Positions 1 to 6,293 of a DNA stretch of 10,369 bases are shown here, in pieces. The translations under genes and the position numbers were made by a program. This DNA is from Faucicola sp937889485 (lineage in GTDB: Bacteria; Pseudomonadota; Gammaproteobacteria; Pseudomonadales; Moraxellaceae). Numbering within the stretch: the stretch's first letter is position 1; each line of letters opens with the position of its first letter. The stretch is from the NCBI GenBank assembly GCA_051653685.1, contig JBOFWQ010000102.1, positions 1-10,369 on the forward strand, written 5' to 3'. Under the pieces are notes generated by a model. It did no database searches and was not told where the DNA came from. It was given only the letters and a program-made list of their open reading frames with translations.

Positions 1-555
1 AAGGCTTGGCACCCAAAATAATGGGTCGTAGCCAAAGCCTTGTTCACCTTGTGAGGCGGCTAGTATTTCACCTTGCCAAATGCCTTGCGCAATGATGGGC
101 AGTGGGTCGTCTGCATGACGTACGAGTGCTAACACGCAAACAAACTGTCCGATAATAGGCTCGCCACTGTGTCTATGCGGTTCAAGCAGTCGCAGCAATT
201 TTTGATTGTTGGCCAAGTCTTTATTGTGACCAAAGCCTTCTTCATCTTGGGCAAATCTTGCAGAATAAATGCCTGGTTGTCCGCCAAGAATGGGCACACA
301 CAGCCCAGAGTCATCGGCAATCGCAGGCAGACCGCTGATGCGGCTGGCGTGACGGGCTTTGATGAGCGCATTTTCAATAAAACTAAGCCCATCCTCAATC
401 GCATCTTCAATAGTTAACTGCCCTTGGGGTGTAACTTGGACGGCTAAATTTGCTTGACCAAATAACTCAGTAAATTCAGCAAGTTTACCTGGGTTGTTGC
501 TGGCAAGCACCAGCTGCTTGGTGGGAAAGAGACTCGATAAATTGGCAGTTGACAT
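1..555 (-). CDS. rdgB: RdgB/HAM1 non-canonical purine NTP pyrophosphatase, 3' end outside window
   Basis: Hydrolyses dITP, ITP and XTP to monophosphates in the cytoplasm, keeping deaminated purines out of DNA and RNA. The ATG at 553-555 opens a frame of 185 codons that runs off the left edge without a stop. Family motifs appear in order: SNNPGK (residues 19-24, substrate-binding loop), ENALIKAR (61-68), ADDSGL (80-85, with the conserved catalytic Asp at 82), YSARFA (97-102) and GFGYDP (174-179). RdgB proteins are usually about 200 residues, so only some 15-25 C-terminal residues are missing. The N-terminus is about 11 residues longer than E. coli RdgB, but I see no better internal start; the ribosome-binding site is weak. 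In many gammaproteobacteria rdgB follows metX-metW; here it lies about 7 kb away, divergent from sodB. Confidence 0.95.
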   Translation of the reverse strand, partial: MSTANLSSLFPTKQLVLASNNPGKLAEFTELFGQANLAVQVTPQGQLTIEDAIEDGLSFIENALIKARHASRISGLPAIADDSGLCVPILGGQPGIYSARFAQDEEGFGHNKDLANNQKLLRLLEPHRHSGEPIIGQFVCVLALVRHADDPLPIIAQGIWQGEILAASQGEQGFGYDPLFWVPSL

Positions 556-584
556 GGCTTTGACTCGGCAAGATAAAAAATAGG

Positions 585-613
585 ATGATAGCCTATACGC
601 TCAAGTTTTTAAA
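585..613 (-). promoter_or_regulatory. Candidate sigma-70 promoter of rdgB
   Basis: Read on the minus strand: TTTAAA at 608-613 (4 of 6 to TTGACA), a 17-nt spacer, and TATCAT at 585-590 (5 of 6 to TATAAT). Transcription would start near 578, giving a leader of roughly 23 nt. Assigned by eye only. Confidence 0.35.
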
Positions 614-802
614 GGTAGCTACTCGCGTTTGATGCGATCTCACTACCAAACCACAACATAAATTTTTGGGCAATTTGATATGATGAATTGGTGCACAAAC
701 TGATAAAAATCAGTTAATTACTAACAGTTTTTTTTGATGCAGTCGCGAAAGCAATAATTCCCTACCCATGAAACGGTTAAATTTTGCGTATTTTTATGGC
801 AA

Positions 803-834
803 AATGACCATGATGTTATAAAATAATGGTCATT
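803..834. repeat. 9-bp inverted repeat upstream of sodB, possible operator
   Basis: Perfect arms AATGACCAT (803-811) and ATGGTCATT (826-834) are separated by 14 nt. The right arm covers where the -35 of the sodB promoter would be and ends 13 nt before its -10. Placement fits a repressor or activator site. Part of the right half loosely resembles a Fur box (ATAATG...CATT), but the match is only partial and the regulator is unknown. Confidence 0.5.
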
Positions 835-844
835 GTTGTGGATA

Positions 845-853
845 TGCTACAAT
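845..853 (+). promoter_or_regulatory. Extended -10 promoter of sodB
   Basis: TGCTACAAT at 845-853 is a TGn extended -10 with TACAAT (5 of 6 to consensus). No good -35 is present at the normal distance (825-830 reads AATGGT), which is typical of extended -10 promoters or activator-dependent ones. Start of transcription would be near 860, leaving a leader of about 114 nt before sodB. Confidence 0.5.
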
Positions 854-880
854 GATTCATCACAGTCACCCAGCCAACGG

Positions 881-942
881 GTCATCAACGGCAGCTTTAT
901 CAACCCTGATGACTTGTGCAGGCTTTAATAATAAAGTCGTCA
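881..942 (+). promoter_or_regulatory. sodB 5' leader able to form two exclusive hairpins
   Basis: The segment TGATGACTT (907-915) can pair upstream with GTCATCA (881-887, 7 bp) or downstream with AAGTCGTCA (934-942, 9 pairs including one G-U). Both pairings use the same middle strand, so they exclude each other. The region lies in the inferred sodB leader and stops about 20 nt before the Shine-Dalgarno sequence. Structure read by eye; function not established. Confidence 0.35.
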
Positions 943-973
943 CAACAACTAGCTAAGGAATAAGGAAAATAAT

Positions 974-1600
974 ATGTCTCACATTACCTTACCAGATTTA
1001 CCGTATGCCAAAAACGCCCTAGAGCCACACATCAGTGCTGAAACTCTAGAATTTCACCACGACAAGCACCATGCTGCCTATGTTAATAAGCTCAATGAGC
1101 TATTACCGGGTTCTGGTCTTGAAGGCAAAGAGCTTGACGAAATCATCAAAGCCACTGCAGGCGATAGCAGCAAAGCTACGATGTTTAATCAAGCCGCGCA
1201 AGTTTGGAACCACACTTTTTATTGGAACTGCATGACTCCAAATGGCGGTGGTGAGCCCACAGGCGATTTAAAAGCAAAAATCGAAGAAGCTTTTGGTTCA
1301 TACGCAAAGTTTCGTGAAGAGTTCAAAAACGCCGCTGTTAGCCAATTTGGCTCAGGCTGGGCATGGCTTGTGGCAGATAGCGTAGGTGGTAAATTATCTA
1401 TTACCAAAACCTCAAACGCTGACACGCCTCTTGCCCATAACCAAGTCGCTGTATTGACATGCGACGTTTGGGAACATGCTTACTACATTGACTACCGTAA
1501 CCGTCGTCCAGACTACGTGGATACTTTCCTAGATAAACTAGTGAACTGGGACTACGCCAATGCCAAATATCAAGGTAAAGACGCAGGTGTAGAGAAATAA
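974..1600 (+). CDS. sodB: Iron superoxide dismutase
   Basis: Cytoplasmic enzyme converting superoxide to oxygen and hydrogen peroxide. The 208-residue protein carries all four metal ligands of the Fe/Mn-SOD family: His28 (in EFHHDKHH), His80 (in WNHTFYW), Asp164 and His168 (in DVWEHAYY). Gln76 in AAQVWNH is the active-site glutamine position typical of iron rather than manganese enzymes, so Fe-SOD is preferred; cambialistic use cannot be excluded. It is about 15 residues longer than E. coli SodB, through a small insertion around residues 63-69 and a longer C-terminal tail. AAGGAA at 962-967 sits 6 nt before the ATG and fixes the start. It appears monocistronic, with its own promoter and a strong terminator right after the stop. 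Confidence 0.98.
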   Translation: MSHITLPDLPYAKNALEPHISAETLEFHHDKHHAAYVNKLNELLPGSGLEGKELDEIIKATAGDSSKATMFNQAAQVWNHTFYWNCMTPNGGGEPTGDLKAKIEEAFGSYAKFREEFKNAAVSQFGSGWAWLVADSVGGKLSITKTSNADTPLAHNQVAVLTCDVWEHAYYIDYRNRRPDYVDTFLDKLVNWDYANAKYQGKDAGVEK

Positions 1601-1622
1601 TCCTAAACTTCAACTATTGAGT

Positions 1623-1656
1623 AAAAAAAGAACGCATCATTTTGCGTTCTTTTTTT
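1623..1656. terminator. Bidirectional intrinsic terminator shared by sodB and panD
   Basis: A 14-bp perfect stem, AAAAAAAGAACGCA (1623-1636) with TGCGTTCTTTTTTT (1643-1656), and a 6-nt loop. Seven A's on one side and seven T's on the other give a T-tract in both directions. It lies 22 nt after the sodB stop and 42 nt after the end of panD, so it can stop both converging transcripts. Confidence 0.9.
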
Positions 1657-1698
1657 ATGTTGACTCGGCAACAGGTAGTGGCTTGGGTGGCTTAGCAG

Positions 1699-2079
1699 TT
1701 ATTGCACTTGCACAGGAATCACATTGGCAGTGTCTTTGACAATATTGCCTTCATCAAGGTACACCAAACGCGGCTGGTGATGGTCAGCTTCGGCTTCATC
1801 CATCTGGGCGTAGGCTGCGATAATCACCACATCACCCAAATCCGCCATATGCGCGGCGGCACCATTGAGTGAAATCATTTTTGAGCCTGCTTCAGCACGG
1901 ATGGCATACGTGCGAAAACGCTTACCATTATTGACATTATAGATATCAATCGACTCATTCTCACGAATACCTGCCAAATCAAGCAGCTCGCTATCAATCC
2001 CACATGAACCTTCGTAATGAAGCTCGCAATGAGTAACGCGGGCGCGGTGAAGTTTCGCTTTTAACATGGTCAATAACAT
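1699..2079 (-). CDS. panD: Aspartate 1-decarboxylase proenzyme
   Basis: Decarboxylates L-aspartate to beta-alanine, which condenses with pantoate on the route to pantothenate and coenzyme A. The 126-residue proenzyme has the usual family length and starts MLLTMLKAKLHRA. The self-cleavage site Gly24-Ser25 lies in YEGSC; Ser25 becomes the pyruvoyl cofactor. Conserved Lys9, Arg54, Tyr58 and the NGAAAH segment (72-77) are present. TAAGGAAT at 2085-2091 supports the ATG at 2077-2079 over Met5. It is separated from pth by 179 bp, in which I see no clear terminator, so read-through from rplY-pth is possible. panB and panC are not in the window. Confidence 0.97.
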   Translation of the reverse strand: MLLTMLKAKLHRARVTHCELHYEGSCGIDSELLDLAGIRENESIDIYNVNNGKRFRTYAIRAEAGSKMISLNGAAAHMADLGDVVIIAAYAQMDEAEADHHQPRLVYLDEGNIVKDTANVIPVQVQ

Positions 2080-2258
2080 GATGATTCCTTACCTTATCAG
2101 GCTAACATAAATCGTTAAAGTAATGAGCAGGCTAGTCATGAGCGGCTATTAACCAACTCGAAAAAATTTAACCGCAAGAACACGGCTATCAAGCAATCAA
2201 TATAGGACGAGAAACTGAAAGTTCAAGAAAAACTTAAGGTATTATTAATGTTGGGTGA

Positions 2259-2846
2259 TTAACTGCTTGGCAACTTAAAACTATTGATTGCCTGCTGGGC
2301 TTTGTTTAAATCCCCGTTAACCAGATCTGGCAAACTACGCAGCGCAGCATCAAGGGTGGTCTCAAAAGCAATTTGTTCATCGGCGGTTGGTTTACCTAGT
2401 ACATATCCTGCCACCTTAGATTTATGGCCAGGATGCCCGATACCTAATCGTAAGCGGTGAAAATCGGCGCCAATATGCGGCACAATGTCACGTAAGCCAT
2501 TATGACCACCATGACCACCGCCTGTTTTTAGGCGCATGCGCCCCACATCTAGATCAAGCTCGTCATGCACAATGAGTAATTCATCATTGGCAATGCCATA
2601 AAAATTAACCATAGGGATGACCGCTTCACCCGATTTATTCATAAATGTGTGCGGCAACAATAAGCGGACATCGGTGCCGTGAATAATACCACGTCCCGTC
2701 ATGCCATGAAATTTTTTGTCCAAATGCAACGCAATATCAAAATCCTTTGCGATGCTTTCCACAAACCAAAAGCCAGCATTATGCCGTGTTTTGGCATATT
2801 GCTGACCTGGGTTGCCAAGTCCGACAATCAGTTTTAGTTTAGACAT
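2259..2846 (-). CDS. pth: Peptidyl-tRNA hydrolase
   Basis: Cleaves the ester bond of peptidyl-tRNAs dropped by stalled ribosomes, recycling tRNA in the cytoplasm. The 195-residue protein matches the bacterial Pth1 family in length. Motifs: VGLGNPG (8-14, Asn12), YAKTRHNAG (17-25, catalytic His22), TFMNKSG (67-73, Asn70), HDELDL (94-99, Asp95) and GGHGGHNGLRDI (109-120, Asn116). These sit at a constant +2 offset from the E. coli active-site residues. The gene follows rplY after 37 nt, as in many gammaproteobacteria, and is probably cotranscribed with it. The Shine-Dalgarno is weak. The common downstream neighbour ychF is absent; panD is there instead. Confidence 0.97.
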   Translation of the reverse strand: MSKLKLIVGLGNPGQQYAKTRHNAGFWFVESIAKDFDIALHLDKKFHGMTGRGIIHGTDVRLLLPHTFMNKSGEAVIPMVNFYGIANDELLIVHDELDLDVGRMRLKTGGGHGGHNGLRDIVPHIGADFHRLRLGIGHPGHKSKVAGYVLGKPTADEQIAFETTLDAALRSLPDLVNGDLNKAQQAINSFKLPSS

Positions 2847-2883
2847 ACTGATTATTCCAACTTATTGCGGATAAAACCACAGA

Positions 2884-3540
2884 TTACTCTGCAGCTTGGT
2901 CTTCAGCAGCATCAGCGGCAGTATCAGCAGTTTCTGCAGCGCTTTCAACCGTTGGTGCTTGCATGGTTGCTACAGTGCGGTTGAAAGGTTCATTGACTTC
3001 AAGCTCACGAATTGTAACGCCTTCTGGTAGTTTAATGTCCATCAAGTGAATAGACTCACCTACGTTCATTGCAGAAACATCCACTGTCAAAAACTCTGGA
3101 ATTTTTGATGGAATTGAAGTGATTTCAAGTTCAGTGGCATTTGATACAAAGATACCGCCTGCTTTGGTGCCTGGTGCATCTTCAACGCCTACATAGTGAA
3201 CAGGTACGGTAATGTGCATGGCTTGACCACGAACAATACGCTGAAAATCTGCATGCAATGGCGTGTTTTTGGCTGGGTGGCGTTGTAAGGCTTTGATAAC
3301 CACTTCTTCAGTACCTTGACCTTCAACATTGATAGTCAAAATATGTGAGAAGAACGCTTCAGTTTCCAATGATTTAATCAATTCATTATAACGAATCGCG
3401 ATTGTGGCAGGCTCTTTGTCCGCGCCATAGACGATGGCTGGTACTAGGTTTTGCTTACGTAGGCGGCGGCTCGCACCTTTACCTTGTAAATCATCACCAC
3501 GTACAACAGCGTTTAAAGTTGCAAAGTCTTGGTTACTCAT
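2884..3540 (-). CDS. rplY: 50S ribosomal protein L25, long (Ctc/TL5) form
   Basis: Binds 5S rRNA in the central protuberance of the large subunit. The 218-residue protein has two parts: an N-terminal L25 domain (about 5-97) with the family motif KGASRRLRKQ...PAIVYG (21-39), and a C-terminal beta domain of the TL5/Ctc type (about 103-190). A low-complexity alanine/glutamate/aspartate tail follows (about 196-218). E. coli L25 has only the first domain (94 residues). AAGGA lies 8 nt before the ATG. The usual neighbours prs (upstream) and pth (37 nt downstream) are present. A terminator-like hairpin ends 47 nt before the start codon and may control expression. Confidence 0.96.
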   Translation of the reverse strand: MSNQDFATLNAVVRGDDLQGKGASRRLRKQNLVPAIVYGADKEPATIAIRYNELIKSLETEAFFSHILTINVEGQGTEEVVIKALQRHPAKNTPLHADFQRIVRGQAMHITVPVHYVGVEDAPGTKAGGIFVSNATELEITSIPSKIPEFLTVDVSAMNVGESIHLMDIKLPEGVTIRELEVNEPFNRTVATMQAPTVESAAETADTAADAAEDQAAE

Positions 3541-3587
3541 GAGGAGTTTCCTTGGATTACGCTAGTGAAAAAAATCGCTAGCTAGTT

Positions 3588-3620
3588 AAAAAAAAGCATA
3601 AATTTGCGACCAATTTATGC
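3588..3620 (-). terminator. Terminator-shaped hairpin in the rplY leader (possible attenuator)
   Basis: On the minus strand GCATAAATT (3612-3620) pairs perfectly with AATTTATGC (3596-3604) around a 7-nt loop, followed by eight T's (3588-3595). This is a canonical intrinsic terminator shape, though the stem is AT-rich. It lies between prs and rplY, downstream of the much stronger prs terminator and only 47 nt before the rplY start codon, so it is either a back-up terminator or an attenuator. Confidence 0.6.
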
Positions 3621-3679
3621 GATAAACACCATTTTTTTGAAAATGGCAAAACTCAACTTATCATCATGCAATTACTAAG

Positions 3680-3730
3680 AAAAAGATAGCAAAATGGGCG
3701 TTTATAGGACGCCCTCACTCGCTTGCTATC
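3680..3730 (-). terminator. Intrinsic terminator after prs
   Basis: Composite hairpin on the minus strand: outer stem GATAGCAA (3723-3730) with TTGCTATC (3685-3692), inner stem GGGCGT (3709-3714) with ACGCCC (3696-3701), an asymmetric internal loop between them, a 7-nt apical loop, and a tail of five T's at 3680-3684. It begins 5 nt after the prs stop codon. Confidence 0.85.
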
Positions 3731-3735
3731 AGTTA

Positions 3736-4686
3736 CTAAATAATATCAAACATCGCGCTTAAAGACTCTTCGTTATTAATACGACGAAGCGCTTCAGCCA
3801 GCATCGGCGCGATAGAAACTTGGCGAATTTTCTCGCAATTTTGCGCGGCCTGTGACAGCGGAATGGTATCGGTTACCACAATTTCATCTAGCACAGAAGC
3901 ACTGATGGTTTGTACCGCTTTACCCGACAGCACAGGGTGGGTAATATAACCCACTACACGGCGTGCGCCACGTTCTTTGAGGGCAGCAGCTGCTTTACAA
4001 AGAGTGCCTGCCGTATCTACCATGTCATCAATAATCACACAATCACGGTCTTTGACATCACCAATAATGTGCATCACCTCAGACTCATTGGCTTTGGCAC
4101 GGCGCTTATCAATAATTGCCATATCGGCGTCGCCAAGCTGTTTTGCCATCGCGCGGGCGCGAACCACACCACCCACATCAGGAGATACCACCATTAAGTT
4201 ATCATACTTTTGTTCGCGCAAATCCTTGAACAACACAGGCGTACCGTAAATATTGTCAACGGGGATATCAAAAAAACCTTGAATCTGGTCTGAGTGCAAA
4301 TCCACTGTTACCACGCGATCAATGCTCACGATATTGAGCATATCAGCCACCACTTTTGCTGAGATAGGCACACGCGCAGAACGAGGACGGCGGTCTTGGC
4401 GAGCGTAGCCAAAATAAGGCATTACTGCGGTGATACGCCCCGCACTGGCACGGCGTAAGGCATCTGCCATGACCATGATTTCCATCAAATTGTCATTGGT
4501 TGGGGAACAAGTAGATTGTAAAATAAAGACATCTTTACCACGTACATTCTCTTGGATTTCGACAGCAACCTCACCGTCTGAAAAACGCGTCACATCGGCA
4601 CGTCCTAGAGGAATATGAAGGTGATGGGTGACATTTTTAGCCAATTCTGGATGGGCATTTCCAGTAAAAATCGCCAAGTACGGCAT
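3736..4686 (-). CDS. prs: Ribose-phosphate pyrophosphokinase (PRPP synthase)
   Basis: Transfers pyrophosphate from ATP to ribose 5-phosphate, giving PRPP for purine, pyrimidine, NAD, histidine and tryptophan synthesis. The 316-residue protein matches class I bacterial enzymes. Motifs: RFSDGE (34-39), the ATP-binding PYFGYARQDR (90-99), the PRPP synthase signature with VDLHSDQIQGFF (128-139, catalytic His131), the flexible-loop KRR (194-196, Lys194) and the ribose-phosphate loop DDMVDTAGT (220-228). AGGA at 4694-4697 is 7 nt before the ATG. It lies downstream of ispE and two tRNA-Gln genes and ends at a strong terminator. A TATAAG box occurs in its 126-bp upstream spacer, but I see no good -35, so its promoter is uncertain. 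Confidence 0.98.
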   Translation of the reverse strand: MPYLAIFTGNAHPELAKNVTHHLHIPLGRADVTRFSDGEVAVEIQENVRGKDVFILQSTCSPTNDNLMEIMVMADALRRASAGRITAVMPYFGYARQDRRPRSARVPISAKVVADMLNIVSIDRVVTVDLHSDQIQGFFDIPVDNIYGTPVLFKDLREQKYDNLMVVSPDVGGVVRARAMAKQLGDADMAIIDKRRAKANESEVMHIIGDVKDRDCVIIDDMVDTAGTLCKAAAALKERGARRVVGYITHPVLSGKAVQTISASVLDEIVVTDTIPLSQAAQNCEKIRQVSIAPMLAEALRRINNEESLSAMFDII

Positions 4687-4812
4687 AAATGAGTCCTATT
4701 TTTCTAGACAAACAATGTTTTTATGAAACACAAAAACTCATCAACTAACTTATACAATTAGGATGAGAAAACATTATTACGTCAACTACTAAAGATGGGT
4801 TAGTAAAGAAAA

Positions 4813-4888
4813 TGGCAGGGGTAGCTGGACTCGAACCAACGAATGCCAGGATCAAAACCTGGTGCCTTACCAACTTGGCGATACCCCT
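4813..4888 (-). tRNA. tRNA-Gln (anticodon UUG), copy nearer prs
   Basis: A 76-nt cloverleaf with encoded CCA (4813-4815) and discriminator G. The acceptor stem AGGGGTA/TACCCCT pairs over 7 bp. The anticodon stem CCAGG/CCTGG encloses the loop TTTTGAT, giving anticodon TTG. The T arm is GTTGG-TTCGAGT-CCAGC. It differs from the second copy (5023-5098) only in the variable loop (CATTC here, CATCC there). The first pair is A1-U72 rather than the U1-A72 of E. coli tRNA-Gln; G2, G3, G10 and G73 are kept. It has its own near-consensus promoter just upstream. Confidence 0.97.
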
Positions 4889-4900
4889 TTGACGGTGCGA

Positions 4901-4929
4901 ACTATACCGATTTTAGACGATTTTGTCAA
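4901..4929 (-). promoter_or_regulatory. Near-consensus sigma-70 promoter of the prs-proximal tRNA-Gln
   Basis: On the minus strand: TTGACA (4924-4929, perfect), a 17-nt spacer, and TATAGT (4901-4906, 5 of 6). Transcription would begin about 6 nt before the mature 5' end at 4888. It is among the best promoter matches in the window, and its position right before a tRNA fits strong expression. Transcripts may read on into prs, since I see no convincing terminator in between. Confidence 0.8.
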
Positions 4930-5022
4930 ACATAAAAATGGCGAAATAGCGATTTTTTAGGACAAAATTTATAGTGCTAATATAAACCCCATAAAAAATG
5001 GAATTGGCTACACTAGCAAAAA

Positions 5023-5098
5023 TGGCAGGGGTAGCTGGACTCGAACCAACGGATGCCAGGATCAAAACCTGGTGCCTTACCAACTTGGCGATACCCCT
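5023..5098 (-). tRNA. tRNA-Gln (anticodon UUG), copy nearer ispE
   Basis: A 76-nt cloverleaf with encoded CCA (5023-5025), identical to the copy at 4813-4888 except for one base in the variable loop (minus-strand T to C, window position 5052). Anticodon loop TTTTGAT reads TTG. It lies 79 bp after ispE and 134 bp before the other copy; the pair is a tandem duplication of the tRNA-Gln gene that sits between ispE and prs in many gammaproteobacteria. Confidence 0.97.
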
Positions 5099-5112
5099 GT
5101 ATTAGAAGCGAT

Positions 5113-5140
5113 ATTTTAACCAAAACCCATAAAATTGCAA
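5113..5140 (-). promoter_or_regulatory. Candidate promoter of the ispE-proximal tRNA-Gln
   Basis: On the minus strand: TTGCAA (5135-5140), a 16-nt spacer, and TAAAAT (5113-5118, 5 of 6 to TATAAT). Transcription would start close to the tRNA 5' end at 5098. It is weaker than the promoter of the other copy; cotranscription from ispE is also possible because no terminator is seen in the 79-bp gap. Confidence 0.5.
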
Positions 5141-5177
5141 GCGGTTTTTGACAAAAAATCATAAATTTCACAAAAAA

Positions 5178-6137
5178 TTAAAAAATTTGGCGATCGGGTG
5201 ATCCACGAGCCAGAGTTTTTACGATATAGCTAGGGGCGGGTGCTTGATGTTGCCATGTGCTCAGCATGTCGGCAGGAACGTGACGGCTGCCCGTTAGCGG
5301 CAACGGTAAGAAAACACAGCTGCCAGAACCCGTCAGTCGTGGCGTGGTACCTGTCAGCGTCGATAAGCTTTTTAGATAAGTTAAAGCAGTTGCCACACTA
5401 GGTGCTAGTGCTTCTACCACAGGCTCGAACACATTACTAAACGCTGGGGACAAGATGTCACAAAAATCTTGGCGCTGCTGGCTAAGACGGGTGTGGTCAA
5501 AGTGAGTGCAGTTGCGTTGTAGGTTGGGGTGCTGAAACAATGCAGCAGTATTGATGTGAGCATCGGGTTTTAGTAATAAAAATTGCTGTGACGGTAAGGT
5601 GATGGGTGTCAATATTTCCCCAATGCCTTCAGCGATGGCATCTTGTCCAAAAATAAAAATTGGAACATCCGCGCCCAAGCTGGCGCCAATTTGGCATAAT
5701 TGTTTCTTATTGAGCCCCAATTGCCAAAGTGTGTTGAGCATCATTAAAGTAGTGGCACCGTTGGATGAACCGCCGCCTAAGCCTGCGCCCATGGGGATTT
5801 TTTTGTCGAGGTGTATGTCAATGAGTGGCAACTGCGCAATTTGTGCTTGCGTAAATAATGCGTTATTTTTGGCAAATGCCAGTAGTGCAGTGGCGGCTTT
5901 GACAATTAGATTGTCAGTGGGTTGCTCAGTGACGGGGTTGTCACTTACCAACTGGATAGGTAGATGGCTGCCTATCGCCTTATCCATGACGGTAAAGGTT
6001 AGGGTATCGTATAAATCAATCAGCCGAAACACGGTTTGTAGGTTATGATAACCATCGACGCGTTTGCCTGTGATATGCAAAAATAGATTGATTTTGGCAG
6101 GAGATTTTTGGGTGATTGCTAACATAGGCGGTGGCAT
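5178..6137 (-). CDS. ispE: 4-diphosphocytidyl-2-C-methyl-D-erythritol kinase
   Basis: Phosphorylates CDP-methylerythritol with ATP, the fourth step of the MEP pathway to isoprenoid precursors, in the cytoplasm. The 319-residue GHMP-superfamily kinase has SPAKINLFLHITGKRVDGYH (12-31, catalytic Lys15), the ATP loop PMGAGLGGGSSN (115-126), LGADVPIF (154-161, catalytic Asp157) and the C-terminal GHMP motif RLTGSGSCVF (267-276). It is about 35 residues longer than E. coli IspE, mostly in loops near 205-260 and at the C-terminus. The start is uncertain: neither the ATG at 6137 nor Met5 (6125) has a clear Shine-Dalgarno. The usual upstream gene lolB is replaced by a Sel1-repeat gene; tRNA-Gln and prs follow as expected. 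Confidence 0.96.
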   Translation of the reverse strand: MPPPMLAITQKSPAKINLFLHITGKRVDGYHNLQTVFRLIDLYDTLTFTVMDKAIGSHLPIQLVSDNPVTEQPTDNLIVKAATALLAFAKNNALFTQAQIAQLPLIDIHLDKKIPMGAGLGGGSSNGATTLMMLNTLWQLGLNKKQLCQIGASLGADVPIFIFGQDAIAEGIGEILTPITLPSQQFLLLKPDAHINTAALFQHPNLQRNCTHFDHTRLSQQRQDFCDILSPAFSNVFEPVVEALAPSVATALTYLKSLSTLTGTTPRLTGSGSCVFLPLPLTGSRHVPADMLSTWQHQAPAPSYIVKTLARGSPDRQIF

Positions 6138-6172
6138 CGGCTTGGAAAAATAATAAATACCCTGAGCGGGTA

Positions 6173-6202
6173 ATTACAGGGTGAAACGTGGCTCAACTAC
6201 AA
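6173..6202 (-). promoter_or_regulatory. Candidate promoter of ispE
   Basis: On the minus strand: TTGTAG (6197-6202), an 18-nt spacer, and TGTAAT (6173-6178, 5 of 6). It lies just after the terminator of the Sel1 gene, which implies ispE needs its own promoter. A 6-bp inverted repeat (ACCCTG/CAGGGT, 6159-6182) overlaps the -10 and the start of the leader; its meaning is unclear. Confidence 0.35.
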
Positions 6203-6228
6203 GAAACCGCGGCAAGTTAAAGCCGCCC

Positions 6229-6261
6229 AAAACCAAAAACCCCAGCCACGACTGAGGTTTT
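6229..6261 (-). terminator. Intrinsic terminator after the Sel1-repeat gene
   Basis: On the minus strand AAAACCTCAG (6252-6261) pairs with CTGGGGTTTT (6236-6245) over 10 pairs including one T-G, with a 6-nt loop, followed by a T-rich tail (TGGTTTTG). It lies about 33 nt after the stop codon of the gene at 6294-6875. Confidence 0.75.
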
Positions 6262-6293
6262 AGTTTTCAAATATATTTCATTAAATGAAAAGA

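Larger units (their letters stand above)
556..973. other. 418-bp divergent spacer between rdgB and sodB
   Basis: No convincing gene is seen on either strand. It holds the candidate rdgB promoter (585-613), a small palindrome (698-715, AACTGAT/ATCAGTT), a 9-bp inverted repeat (803-834), the extended -10 of sodB (845-853) and the foldable sodB leader (881-942). The sequence between about 615 and 800 is AT-rich and has no feature I can name. Confidence 0.7.

Noticed and set aside
169..417. Plus-strand open frame of 82 codons opposite rdgB
   Set aside because: Antisense to well-conserved rdgB motifs; a shadow of the real coding frame.
698..735. Palindrome AACTGAT/ATCAGTT followed by eight T's, resembling a plus-strand terminator
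   Set aside because: Twelve bases separate the stem from the T-run and no plus-strand gene lies upstream.
2221..2258. Weak hairpin after pth, considered as its terminator
   Set aside because: Five pairs with a wobble in AT-rich DNA and no T-tract; not distinguishable from chance.
3629..3646. CCATTTT/AAAATGG hairpin upstream of rplY
   Set aside because: Mostly A-T pairs within a homopolymeric stretch and no T-tail after it on the minus strand; chance pairing is likely.
4776..4812. TACTAA/TTAGTA inverted repeat between tRNA-Gln and prs, considered as a tRNA terminator
   Set aside because: Only six A-T-rich pairs and no T-tract after it.
5599..6048. Plus-strand open frame of 149 codons opposite ispE
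   Set aside because: Antisense to conserved GHMP kinase motifs of ispE; composition is that of a shadow frame.
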